Origin: Robinsoniella peoriensis
GTDB taxonomy: Bacteria > Bacillota > Clostridia > Lachnospirales > Lachnospiraceae
Strand: one strand, 5' to 3'
Length of the DNA stretch: 64,000 nt
Assembly: GCF_042680125.1 (NCBI RefSeq)
Contig: NZ_JBHTNY010000015.1
Shown here: one piece after another, positions 35,731 to 44,299 of the stretch
Numbering within the stretch: the stretch's first letter is position 1
Layout of the letters: every line of letters begins with the position of its first letter
Program-made: the position numbers and the translations under genes
The notes under the pieces: model-generated
The model's database searches: none
What the model was told of the DNA's origin: nothing
The model's input: only the letters and a program-made list of their open reading frames with translations

Positions 35731-37548
35731 TTACTCCTTTCTTTGCAGCTGAAATGGAATACGAATCTGAATATTCGTTTCGATATGTTCTTTTGATTCG
35801 ATTATTAAATGGTAGGGTTCCCCATAATACAGGCGGATACGGCTGTTTACATTTAAAAGTCCAAGGCTCTCGGATTCCTCGCCGGGGGAATCTACGAAGA
35901 GGGATTCTTCCATAGAAGAGGGCATTGTCTTCGGGCGGTTCAGACTTTCACGGATCTGGGACAGTCTTTGGACGGAAATGCCCTCACCGGTATCATAAAC
36001 CCAGATATTTAGTGTATCATTGGAAGAATCATGCATTCCTCCTATCTGCAAATGCCCCGGTTCCAGCAGTTTCTCCAGACCATGGACAATGGAGTTTTCC
36101 ACCAGGGGCTGCAAAATCATTTTCGGGATACATGCATCCATTATTTCATCGGAAATACTGTACTCTATGGTAAATCGCCCCTCAAAACGGGTGGATTGAA
36201 TCATCAGATAAGATTTCACAATTTCCAGTTCTTCCCGAAAAGTTACAAATTCATTTCCTTTAATGCTGTAACGCAGAATTTGCGCCAGAGCCTGAGAAAT
36301 ATTAATAATATCATCAGACCTTCCTTCTGTGGACATGCCGCAGATTAAAGCCAGGGTATTATACAAAAAGTGGGGATTAATCTGGCTTCTTAAAAAAGCA
36401 AGTTCTGTTTTTTTGGCGTAGATCTCTGTTTCATACATCTTCGTGCAGGTATTAAAAATGTCACGGTTTAAGGTATCCACTTCATCCAGCATCTGGTTAA
36501 AGGCATTTCCAATGGTCTGGGCTTCCAGACAGACGTAAGATTTCTCATCAAGATGGATACGTTCTTTCAGCGCCCGTCTGTTTCCTGAGGTAATCTTGTT
36601 CATAATTCCGGTTAATTCAGCAATCGTATTGAAAAAACGGGAGATAAAGTAAATTAAAAAAGTACAGACTATAATAAAAATAACCAGAGTAATAAAATAC
36701 TGGCTGCCTACGGTTTTAATTAACTTTTGGAAGAGTGCGCCTTTTGGAATGATGGAGATTAACTCATATCCCGTATCGGGAATCCCATGGGATTCATAGG
36801 TATATTCCGTATTGGAATAGGTAATAACAGAATCCCCGGACCGTTTGTTTAAGTATGCCTGGTAGATTTCCTCATCTCCTAACAGAAGATTCTGGCTCTG
36901 ATCCAGGAAAATCATCTTCTGGTCTGTACTGTCAAGAGAATAGGAGCCGCCCAGGAACCTGGATGGGTCTATGGCTATGAAAACGGCTCCGCAGGGAGTG
37001 GCATTGCTTAAATCCAGTGGATAAATCAAGCGCCCGGCAACAATACAGACGGTATTTAAAGAATGGATAAAGTAGTTTTGCCTGTCGAAGAAAAAGACGT
37101 CATGCTGGTCTCTTGGAAGTTCCTTTAAGAGCCGGCTGGTAATCGAAGAATCACCGGCTACGTTGCTGAAATTGCCGTTGTCTCCAATCACAGCAATATC
37201 AATAATGGAAGGCTCCTGGTTCTGTGTATTGATCAGCAGATTGGAAACCCGCTGGACATAATCAAACTTTGATTCCTGATTTTTTTCAATGAGGTAACTC
37301 TGTACAAGCTCATTATAAGCAAGACTGGTTGTGAGTTTTGAAAAATAAGTGTAATTATATTCAACCTCGTGGAGCACCTGATTTACTTTTTCGTCCTGGT
37401 TCGTCTTCAAAGACTGGTACTGCAATTTATAATAGGAGAACATACTGAATGCCATGATTCCAGCCATGGTAACAGCCATAATCATTAAAAGAACCATCAT
37501 CTGGCGCCGTAGTGGCAGTGGTGTAAATTTTTTTAACTGTATTTTCAT
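35731..37548 (-). CDS. YesM-type sensor histidine kinase
   Basis: A 605-residue membrane kinase: transmembrane segments at about 18-38 and 295-315 enclose an extracellular sensor domain, followed by a HAMP-like linker, F-L-R-S-Q-I-N-P-H393-F-L-Y-N as phosphorylation motif, and HATPase with V-E-N-S and D-T-G-E-G-I. It is the first gene of the five-gene minus-strand operon and partners the regulator five bases downstream. The nearby solute-binding lipoprotein could hand it a ligand. The 350-base divergent region upstream holds no strong promoter. Confidence 0.92.
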   Translation of the reverse strand: MKIQLKKFTPLPLRRQMMVLLMIMAVTMAGIMAFSMFSYYKLQYQSLKTNQDEKVNQVLHEVEYNYTYFSKLTTSLAYNELVQSYLIEKNQESKFDYVQRVSNLLINTQNQEPSIIDIAVIGDNGNFSNVAGDSSITSRLLKELPRDQHDVFFFDRQNYFIHSLNTVCIVAGRLIYPLDLSNATPCGAVFIAIDPSRFLGGSYSLDSTDQKMIFLDQSQNLLLGDEEIYQAYLNKRSGDSVITYSNTEYTYESHGIPDTGYELISIIPKGALFQKLIKTVGSQYFITLVIFIIVCTFLIYFISRFFNTIAELTGIMNKITSGNRRALKERIHLDEKSYVCLEAQTIGNAFNQMLDEVDTLNRDIFNTCTKMYETEIYAKKTELAFLRSQINPHFLYNTLALICGMSTEGRSDDIINISQALAQILRYSIKGNEFVTFREELEIVKSYLMIQSTRFEGRFTIEYSISDEIMDACIPKMILQPLVENSIVHGLEKLLEPGHLQIGGMHDSSNDTLNIWVYDTGEGISVQRLSQIRESLNRPKTMPSSMEESLFVDSPGEESESLGLLNVNSRIRLYYGEPYHLIIESKEHIETNIQIRIPFQLQRKE

Positions 37549-37899
37549 TTTTTTAGTAACCTCTTAAGTTGTTGTCTACCAAGATAGTACAATTTAATTT
37601 CAATAACTTGTATGGAAAAAAGTCAGGGAATTATGTAAAAAACTCAAATGGGAACATTTTAACGGCATTGCCAGAGGAAGAGGATATAAAAATTATAGCC
37701 TATTCTATTAAATGTTTTATGTAAAAATATTAGAAATATATGTAAATTTCTTTAAAAGATTTAATAAATTTCCAAAATCATAAGAATATTGCATAAAGAG
37801 CAGAGTTATAAACATTTTAAAAATTTCCTTTTTCAGTAGAATAGATAATATCAGACAGGTAAGAAAATGATACTCAGAAATGAGGGAAAGGAGCAGGAA
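37549..37899. promoter_or_regulatory. Divergent control region between fucosidase operon and LplABC-type importer
   Basis: This very AT-rich 351-base region has no gene. A short direct repeat TATGTAAA at 37719-37726 and 37739-37746 (20 bases apart) is a possible regulator half-site pair. No good -35/-10 pair was found on either strand, in line with activator-dependent promoters. Confidence 0.4.
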
Positions 37900-38856
37900 G
37901 TGAGAGAGAAGAGAAAGAAACCGGCACAGACAGCTTATGTGCCGAAAGTCAGTATTTTTAAGATGCTGGGCAAGCAAAGAACACTGATTTTGCTGTGTTT
38001 GCCGGCACTTATGCTAACCATAATTTTCAAGTACGGCTCGATGTATGGGATTCTCATTGCATTTAAAAATTATAAAACATCGAAGGGGGTATGGGGAAGT
38101 GACTGGCTGGATCCTTTTTATAAAAACTTTATAACGTTTTTTAAAAATCCATCTTCAGGCCAGATTATATGGAATACGATTCGCATTGGAGTAATAACCA
38201 TGCTGTTTTCTTTTCCGGCGCCGATCATATTCGCTATTCTTTTAAATGAAGTAAAGGGTAAAATGTTTAAAAAGACGGTTCAGACGGTTTCCTATATACC
38301 CCATTTTATTTCTATTGTAGTTGTAGTGGGAATGTTGAACAGCTTTGGGTCCATAGATGGAATTTTTAATACGATCCGTGGATGGTTTGGGCTGGCGGCT
38401 GTGAATATGAATGAAGGAACAAAGTATTTTATGCCCATGTATGTAGGTTCCCAAATCTGGCAGACCTTTGGCTGGAGCTCCATTATATATCTGTCTGCCT
38501 TGTCGAATATTGATACGACCCTATATGATGTGGCAAATATAGACGGTGCCAACAGATGGCAGAAGATTAAGAATATTGCATGGCCTACCATATTGCCAAC
38601 AACCACGATTATGTTAATTATGAATGTAGGCACGGTACTCAATTCTGATTACCAGAAAATATTGTTAATGCAGAATGATACCAACCGCAGTGCAATCGAT
38701 GTAATTTCATCCTTTGTTTACCGGGAAGGTATCGTAGGTGCCCGCTTTGAATATACGACGGCAGTGAACCTGATGCTATCAGTTGTAGCATTTGGTCTGG
38801 TTATCATTACAAATAAAATCACCCAGAAGGTTAATGCTGAAAACAGCTTATGGTAA
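37900..38856 (+). CDS. Oligosaccharide ABC permease (LplB/YteP-type)
   Basis: A CUT1 permease with about six membrane segments and the inner-membrane signature E-A-A-like region V-A-N-I-D-G-A-N-R-W-Q-K (near 220). GTG at 37900 is preferred as start because AAAGGAGC lies at proper distance. An ATG at 37867 in frame has only a weak site. It pairs with the permease at 38920 and the lipoprotein at 39852. The family imports oligosaccharides such as rhamnogalacturonan fragments in Bacillus; here the linked GH78 and GH42 genes suggest the same kind of substrate. Confidence 0.9.
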   Translation: MREKRKKPAQTAYVPKVSIFKMLGKQRTLILLCLPALMLTIIFKYGSMYGILIAFKNYKTSKGVWGSDWLDPFYKNFITFFKNPSSGQIIWNTIRIGVITMLFSFPAPIIFAILLNEVKGKMFKKTVQTVSYIPHFISIVVVVGMLNSFGSIDGIFNTIRGWFGLAAVNMNEGTKYFMPMYVGSQIWQTFGWSSIIYLSALSNIDTTLYDVANIDGANRWQKIKNIAWPTILPTTTIMLIMNVGTVLNSDYQKILLMQNDTNRSAIDVISSFVYREGIVGARFEYTTAVNLMLSVVAFGLVIITNKITQKVNAENSLW

Positions 38857-38919
38857 TAAAAATGACTTTAAGTAAATCATGTTTTCATTTGTGTTCGGGT
38901 AACGGGAAGGAGAAGTAAA

Positions 38920-39807
38920 TTGAACCAGAAAAATAAAATTCATATTGGAAGTAAATCAGCGGATTTCATCCTGATGGTCATCATGTGTCTGCTGATGGTG
39001 ACAATCTTGTATCCGTTTATCAATATCATTTCCATATCCTTAAGCAGTCCCAGTGCAATTACAACCGGTAAGGTAAACTGGCTGCCGGTGGGATTTAATC
39101 TGAAAGGATATAAAATGGTATTCGGGGATCCCAAGATCTGGAGTGCGTATGGAAATACCATTCTGTATGCAACCCTGGGAACGGCATTAAACCTTATCTT
39201 TACTGCTATGATTTCATATTCACTGATGATAAAGGAATTCGTGCTGCGTAAACCCATGACCGTTTTTTTAACAATTACAATGTTTTTTAATGGAGGAATG
39301 GTTCCAAGTTACATATTAATCCAGAATCTTGGTCTGATGGACAGTATCTGGTCTGTTATTCTTCCGGGGTGTGTCTCTGCTTATAACATATTTATTTACC
39401 GCTCCTTTTTTAAAGGAATATCACCGGAAATCCGGGAAGCGGCATTTGTAGACGGAGCAGGGGAAGCCAGAATCCTGTTTAGCATCTATATGCCTCTTTC
39501 AAAGGCATTATTTGCAACATTTGGTTTGTTTTCCCTGGTTACGTACTGGAACATGTGGTTTGAGCCGCTGCTGTATTTGAAAACAGACACAAAGCAGCCC
39601 ATTCAGATGATACTCCGCCAGATATTATTTACCTCCGGTGCAGCCGGCATGAATGGTGCTCAGGAGATGATGAATCAACAGCTGGTTAATCCTAAAAACA
39701 TACAATATGCATGTATTATCGCAACGATAGCACCAATTATGATTGTCTATCCGTTTCTGCAGAAATATTTTGAACAGGGAATGATGGTAGGCGCAGTTAA
39801 GGGATAA
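38920..39807 (+). CDS. Oligosaccharide ABC permease (LplC/YtcP-type)
   Basis: A 295-residue permease with six membrane segments, F-F-N-G-G-M-V-P-S-Y near 126, the loop I-R-E-A-A-F-V-D-G-A-G near 170 and the typical C-terminal Q-K-Y-F-E-Q-G-M-M-V-G-A-V-K-G. The start is TTG with GGAAGGAG seven bases before it; no ATG is available nearby. It is the second membrane subunit of the importer. No ATPase gene is present in this cluster, as is usual for the family, which shares an MsmX-like ATPase encoded elsewhere. Confidence 0.91.
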   Translation: MNQKNKIHIGSKSADFILMVIMCLLMVTILYPFINIISISLSSPSAITTGKVNWLPVGFNLKGYKMVFGDPKIWSAYGNTILYATLGTALNLIFTAMISYSLMIKEFVLRKPMTVFLTITMFFNGGMVPSYILIQNLGLMDSIWSVILPGCVSAYNIFIYRSFFKGISPEIREAAFVDGAGEARILFSIYMPLSKALFATFGLFSLVTYWNMWFEPLLYLKTDTKQPIQMILRQILFTSGAAGMNGAQEMMNQQLVNPKNIQYACIIATIAPIMIVYPFLQKYFEQGMMVGAVKG

Positions 39808-39851
39808 CCGTGTCTGAAAAGCACGTTCCAATAAAGAAGGGAGATTATAAT

Positions 39852-41501
39852 ATGAAGAAAAAAATGGTAACAGCATTGCTGGCAGCAGCGCTTGTTGCAG
39901 CAGCACTGTCGGGATGCGGGCAAAAAGTTGAAAGTACAGAAACGACAGCCAAAGGGGAAACTACGGAACTGCCGGACAACACCCTTTCCATAACGGCATC
40001 TATTCCCACTTTTGGCACAGATCCGGGCAATACGGAAGTACAAAAAGAGTGGCAAAAGAGAATGGAAGAATACCTGGGATGCAAACTGGATATTAAATGG
40101 ACTTATACACCATGGCTTGATTACCGGGAAAATGAGAAGGTAATTCTGGCAAGCGGTGAAATGCCGGACGTGTTTACCTATTCCTGGGGAGACACGATAA
40201 ACGAGTATGGACAGGATGGCCAGGTGCTTGACATTGCCAAATACAAACAGTTCATGCCATATTACTCCAAGTTTGTGGAAGAGACAAGAGGCGGAGAGAA
40301 TTTTGCTTACAATGCAGACGGAACTTCTTACTATTTTAAAGACGGTTTTGTAAATAATAACGATATCATAGGTGCACAGTCATTTACAGCATTTGCATAC
40401 CGGTTTGACCTGCTGGAGAAGAACAATCTGACCCCGGCGACAAATTTAGATGAATTCAGTGATTTATGCAAAAAGTTAAAAGAACTTTATCCGGATTCTT
40501 ATCCGATTTCCAACAGCGATAAGAACTATGCATTCTACAGAGGATTTGCGGGCATTTACCATACTTCCGATACACTTTACTGGAACGGGACAAAATGGGC
40601 ATTTGGTCCGATTGATGATAACTTCAAAGACATGCTTTCCTACCTGAAAACCCTCTATGATGCAGGTTATATTGATCCTGAATTTGCTACGGATGATGCC
40701 GATGCCTGCAATAAAAAGGCAGCTACCGGAAAGGTACTGATTTATCCTACCGTATGGTCCGGTATGGCAGCGCACTGGAACCGCAACAAAGAAGATCAGG
40801 ATATTAATTTTGGGCTTGCCTATTTACCGGAAAATGAAAAATATGGAACACCGTGGAAGTGGGGCTCCAAGGAAGAAGGGCTGTCCCTTGCCAGTACCGG
40901 ATTTGGAGTTGGCATTTCAGGAAATACCGAGTATCCGGAATGGATTGTAAAAATGATAGATTACCAGTATTCACCGGAGATGATCGAACTGCAGAACTGG
41001 GGTATTGAAGGTAAGACTTATGTGGTAAATGAAGATGGTTCCAAAACATTTACGGAAGAAATCACCGGTGCGGATAACCCGGTACAGGAGCTTGCTAACT
41101 ACGGTGTGACTTCTTCAGCGGCATGCAGGACAGGTGTAGTATTTACTCCGCAGGAATTTGAGCCCCAGATAGAACAGCTGGAAGAAGAACCCTGGTGGAG
41201 CAAAGAGGACGGTTTCCATATGGATAAATACTGGCTTGCAAGTTCCAAATACGGCGGGGAAGAGTCAGTTGCTCCTTATGACCGTGCTCCAATCCTGAAT
41301 CTGGATCCCGACCAGGCTACCGAAAAAGCTACGCTGATGAATGCCTGCGAGACCGTTGCAAAAGAAAAAGCCGTTGATTTTATTACCGGAAAGATGGATT
41401 TAGAAAAAGACTGGGATTCTTACGTAGATTCCGTAAAGTATGCGGTAGATGATTTTGAGGGTACTTTGCAGATGCTGAATGAGAATTCGGTAAAAGAATA
41501 A
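39852..41501 (+). CDS. Oligosaccharide-binding lipoprotein (LplA/YtcQ-type)
   Basis: A lipoprotein of 549 residues from the ATG at 39852 (GGGAG nine bases upstream), with signal M-K-K-K ... L-S-G-C-G and Cys21 as the lipidation site. The mature part has M-P-D-V-F-T-Y-S-W-G-D and Y-x-F-K-D-G blocks of the type-1 extracellular solute-binding family used by LplABC systems. An ATG at 39810 in frame has no lipoprotein signal in register. A perfect 12-base stem-loop after the stop codon may protect or limit its message relative to the downstream rhamnosidase. Confidence 0.91.
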   Translation: MKKKMVTALLAAALVAAALSGCGQKVESTETTAKGETTELPDNTLSITASIPTFGTDPGNTEVQKEWQKRMEEYLGCKLDIKWTYTPWLDYRENEKVILASGEMPDVFTYSWGDTINEYGQDGQVLDIAKYKQFMPYYSKFVEETRGGENFAYNADGTSYYFKDGFVNNNDIIGAQSFTAFAYRFDLLEKNNLTPATNLDEFSDLCKKLKELYPDSYPISNSDKNYAFYRGFAGIYHTSDTLYWNGTKWAFGPIDDNFKDMLSYLKTLYDAGYIDPEFATDDADACNKKAATGKVLIYPTVWSGMAAHWNRNKEDQDINFGLAYLPENEKYGTPWKWGSKEEGLSLASTGFGVGISGNTEYPEWIVKMIDYQYSPEMIELQNWGIEGKTYVVNEDGSKTFTEEITGADNPVQELANYGVTSSAACRTGVVFTPQEFEPQIEQLEEEPWWSKEDGFHMDKYWLASSKYGGEESVAPYDRAPILNLDPDQATEKATLMNACETVAKEKAVDFITGKMDLEKDWDSYVDSVKYAVDDFEGTLQMLNENSVKE

Positions 41502-41557
41502 TATGAAACCAGATAAAATTTGCTATGCAATATAAATATTTTACTATTTAAGAGTGG

Positions 41558-41595
41558 GCAGGGGATTGGTAAGCTGTAAGCAGCCAATCCCCTGC
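41558..41595 (+). other. Intercistronic stem-loop after the binding-protein gene
   Basis: GCAGGGGATTGG (41558-41569) pairs perfectly with CCAATCCCCTGC (41584-41595) around a 14-base loop. No T-tract follows, so it is more likely an mRNA-stabilising or processing structure, or a leaky terminator, than a full stop. Confidence 0.7.
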
Positions 41596-41657
41596 AAGTT
41601 ATACACTGTAAATGGATACTGGATTGCTTTGTAAAGATAAAAGGAACAGGTGATTAT

Positions 41658-44273
41658 ATGGAAATAACATGCCAAAAGGTCCAATACCGGAAGAATCCAA
41701 TTGGGCTAGACATTACAAAACCGCATTTTGAATGGAATATTCAGCTTAATGCAGCGGTTGATGGGAAGAAGTGGTTTCAGACGGCATATCAGATACTGGT
41801 ATCGGACAACGAAAAAGACCTAGAGAATGACGATGGGAATATCTGGGACAGTGGGAAGAAGAAGGGCAGTGAGATGACTCAGATTATATATGCGGGAGCC
41901 CCCCTGCTTTCCTGCACCAGGTATTACTGGAAAGTCCGGGTATGGGATCAGAATGAGAAAATTTCTGCGTACAGCAGTATTTCTTATTTTGAAACGGCAT
42001 TTTTAAGCGGCAGAGAATGGAGCGGGAAATGGATTGGTGAGCAGAAGGATTTTGTAAGCCATATTTTCCGGAAACCATTTCATCTTAAAGAGGGCATAAA
42101 AGAGGCAAGAGTTTACATATGCGGGCTGGGGCATTATGAATTGCTGGTCAATGGAAAGAAGGCAGGGGACAGTGTGCTGTCACCGGGATGGACAGATTAT
42201 CAGAAGTCCTGCCTGTATAATACATACGATGTAACCAAACAGGTTCAGAAAGGCTGGAACTGTATTGGTTTATTTTTGGGTGACGGCATGTTTCATGTAA
42301 GGAAAAAGAGATATGTTTACTTTGAACGAACTTATGGGAATATGAAATTCCTCCTGCAGCTTCAGGTTACATATCAGGACGGGAGTAAAACCATAATTGT
42401 TTCGGATAAAGAATTCCATATGGCTCAGAGTCCCATAACTTATTCCGGAATCTATGGCGGAGAGGATTATGATGCCAGATTGGAGCAGGAGGGATTTGCG
42501 CGTCCTGAATTTACCGAAGATGATTCCTGGCAGCAGGCAGCAGTAGTAGAAGCGCCAAAAGGAAAACTGCGTGCGGAAAGGACAAATCCACTAAAAGTGA
42601 TGGAGTCCTTAGAACCGGTAAGGGTTTGGGAAACTTCGGACGGTGTGTACATGTATGATATGGGGAAGAATTTCTCGGGATGGGTAAGCTTGAAACTCAG
42701 AACAAATGGAAATATTGCGGGATCCTGCATTACCTTGGTGCCTGCTGAAATTCTTGCTTCGGATGGTAGTCCCGACCAGCGTGTGACCGGTGAAGGATAC
42801 TGCTGGAAATATATTTGTAATGAAAAAGAAAGCCAGTATTACCGGCCTAAATTCACCTATTATGGTTTCCGGTATGTACAGGTGAGTGGGGCTGTTCCGG
42901 CAGCATTTGCCGCGGATGGAAGTCAGCCTGATCAGCCCGTAATTGAAGAAATAACAGGAGAATTTATTTATCCGGATATTGAAATAACAGGGAGTTTTGA
43001 ATGCTCCAATATACTATTTAATAAAATTCACCAGATCATAAATCAGGCTGTACGAAGCAATATGAAGTCCATCCTGACAGACTGTCCCCATCGGGAAAAA
43101 CTGGGGTGGCTGGAACAGACACATTTGATAGGACCGTCAATGATGTGCGGTTACGATATAAGAAGCCTTTATGAAAAGATAGAACAGGATATGGAGGAGG
43201 CCCAGCATGAAGACGGACTGATCCCCGATATCTGCCCGGAGTACGTAACAGGATTTGAAAAATGGCATTATGGGTATCTGGATTCTCCGGAGTGGGGAAG
43301 CGCCTGCATCATCAATCCCTGGTATCTTTATAAAAGGTATGCAGACAGAAGCATATTAGACAGGTTTTACCGGGTAATGCAGGATTATCTCAGCCATCTA
43401 ACCCGGATGACCCACCATCATGTGCTCCACCATGGTCTGGGAGACTGGCTGGATATTGGTCCCAATACACCGCATTCACAGAATACCCCCGTTCCTGTAG
43501 TTGCTACGGCGATCTATTATTATGATGTTACGATTATGGCAGCTGTTTCCACACTGCTTGGAAAAGAAAAGGAAGCAGAGTATTACAGGTTACTTGGGAG
43601 GGAGGTAAAGAAAGAGTATAACCTTCAGTTTTATGATAAAGCCACTTGCAGATATGCCACAGGAAGCCAGACAGCACAGGCAATGAGTCTTGCTGTTGGT
43701 CTTGCAGAACCGGAAGATGAAGCAGGCATACTGGATTATCTGATTCAGGATATCGAAAAAAGAAATTATGCCACAACTGCGGGAGATATCGGTCATCCCT
43801 TTGTTATGACGGCACTGACTTCATATGGCAGGTCTGATATTATAGAAAAAATGACAAATGTGACGGACGCGCCTGGATATGGCTACCAGGTCCGGTGCGG
43901 TGCAACGACGCTGACGGAAGAATGGGACGGACCGGATCCGCAAAGGCCGCATGGATCCCAGAACCACCTCATGCTTGGGAGTGTGGAAGAATGGTTTTAC
44001 TGTGGTCTGGCAGGTTTACCGGGAGTAAGGAGCCGGGATGTCTTAAAGGAACTGGTTATCAGCCCGTACTTTTCACCTGAAATTAATAATGTAAGGTCAT
44101 CCATTGGTCATCCTTACGGAAAGGTGTATTCCAGCTGGACCAGGGATCAGGGAAAAATATGGGTTGAAGTTGAAGTTCCGCCAAATACAAAAGGTGTTTT
44201 TAAACCAAAACCAACATCCGATGGTTATGTTTTCTATGGAAAAGAGACATTTATTATAGAGGAAACAGATTAA
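41658..44273 (+). CDS. Cytoplasmic alpha-L-rhamnosidase (GH78)
   Basis: An 871-residue enzyme without signal peptide, with the full GH78 layout: N-terminal Ig-like part (P-H-F-E-W), lectin-like domain (R-V-Y-I-C-G-L-G-H-Y-E-L-L-V-N-G), catalytic barrel and C-terminal beta domain. The active-site segment is D475-C-P-H-R-E480-K-L-G-W-L-E rather than D-C-P-Q-R-D-E-R-L-G-W as in the secreted enzyme, one residue shorter but keeping the acidic residues. The second catalytic Glu is E754 in T-L-T-E-E-W. It should remove terminal rhamnose from imported oligosaccharides. It lies between the importer and two other hydrolase genes. Confidence 0.94.
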   Translation: MEITCQKVQYRKNPIGLDITKPHFEWNIQLNAAVDGKKWFQTAYQILVSDNEKDLENDDGNIWDSGKKKGSEMTQIIYAGAPLLSCTRYYWKVRVWDQNEKISAYSSISYFETAFLSGREWSGKWIGEQKDFVSHIFRKPFHLKEGIKEARVYICGLGHYELLVNGKKAGDSVLSPGWTDYQKSCLYNTYDVTKQVQKGWNCIGLFLGDGMFHVRKKRYVYFERTYGNMKFLLQLQVTYQDGSKTIIVSDKEFHMAQSPITYSGIYGGEDYDARLEQEGFARPEFTEDDSWQQAAVVEAPKGKLRAERTNPLKVMESLEPVRVWETSDGVYMYDMGKNFSGWVSLKLRTNGNIAGSCITLVPAEILASDGSPDQRVTGEGYCWKYICNEKESQYYRPKFTYYGFRYVQVSGAVPAAFAADGSQPDQPVIEEITGEFIYPDIEITGSFECSNILFNKIHQIINQAVRSNMKSILTDCPHREKLGWLEQTHLIGPSMMCGYDIRSLYEKIEQDMEEAQHEDGLIPDICPEYVTGFEKWHYGYLDSPEWGSACIINPWYLYKRYADRSILDRFYRVMQDYLSHLTRMTHHHVLHHGLGDWLDIGPNTPHSQNTPVPVVATAIYYYDVTIMAAVSTLLGKEKEAEYYRLLGREVKKEYNLQFYDKATCRYATGSQTAQAMSLAVGLAEPEDEAGILDYLIQDIEKRNYATTAGDIGHPFVMTALTSYGRSDIIEKMTNVTDAPGYGYQVRCGATTLTEEWDGPDPQRPHGSQNHLMLGSVEEWFYCGLAGLPGVRSRDVLKELVISPYFSPEINNVRSSIGHPYGKVYSSWTRDQGKIWVEVEVPPNTKGVFKPKPTSDGYVFYGKETFIIEETD

Positions 44274-44299
44274 ACCAACAAAAACAGGAGGAAATCAAT

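Noticed and set aside
37867..37899. ATG start for the first LplB-type permease
   Set aside because: Its ribosome site is weak; the GTG 33 bases later has AAAGGAGC at good spacing. The alternative remains possible.
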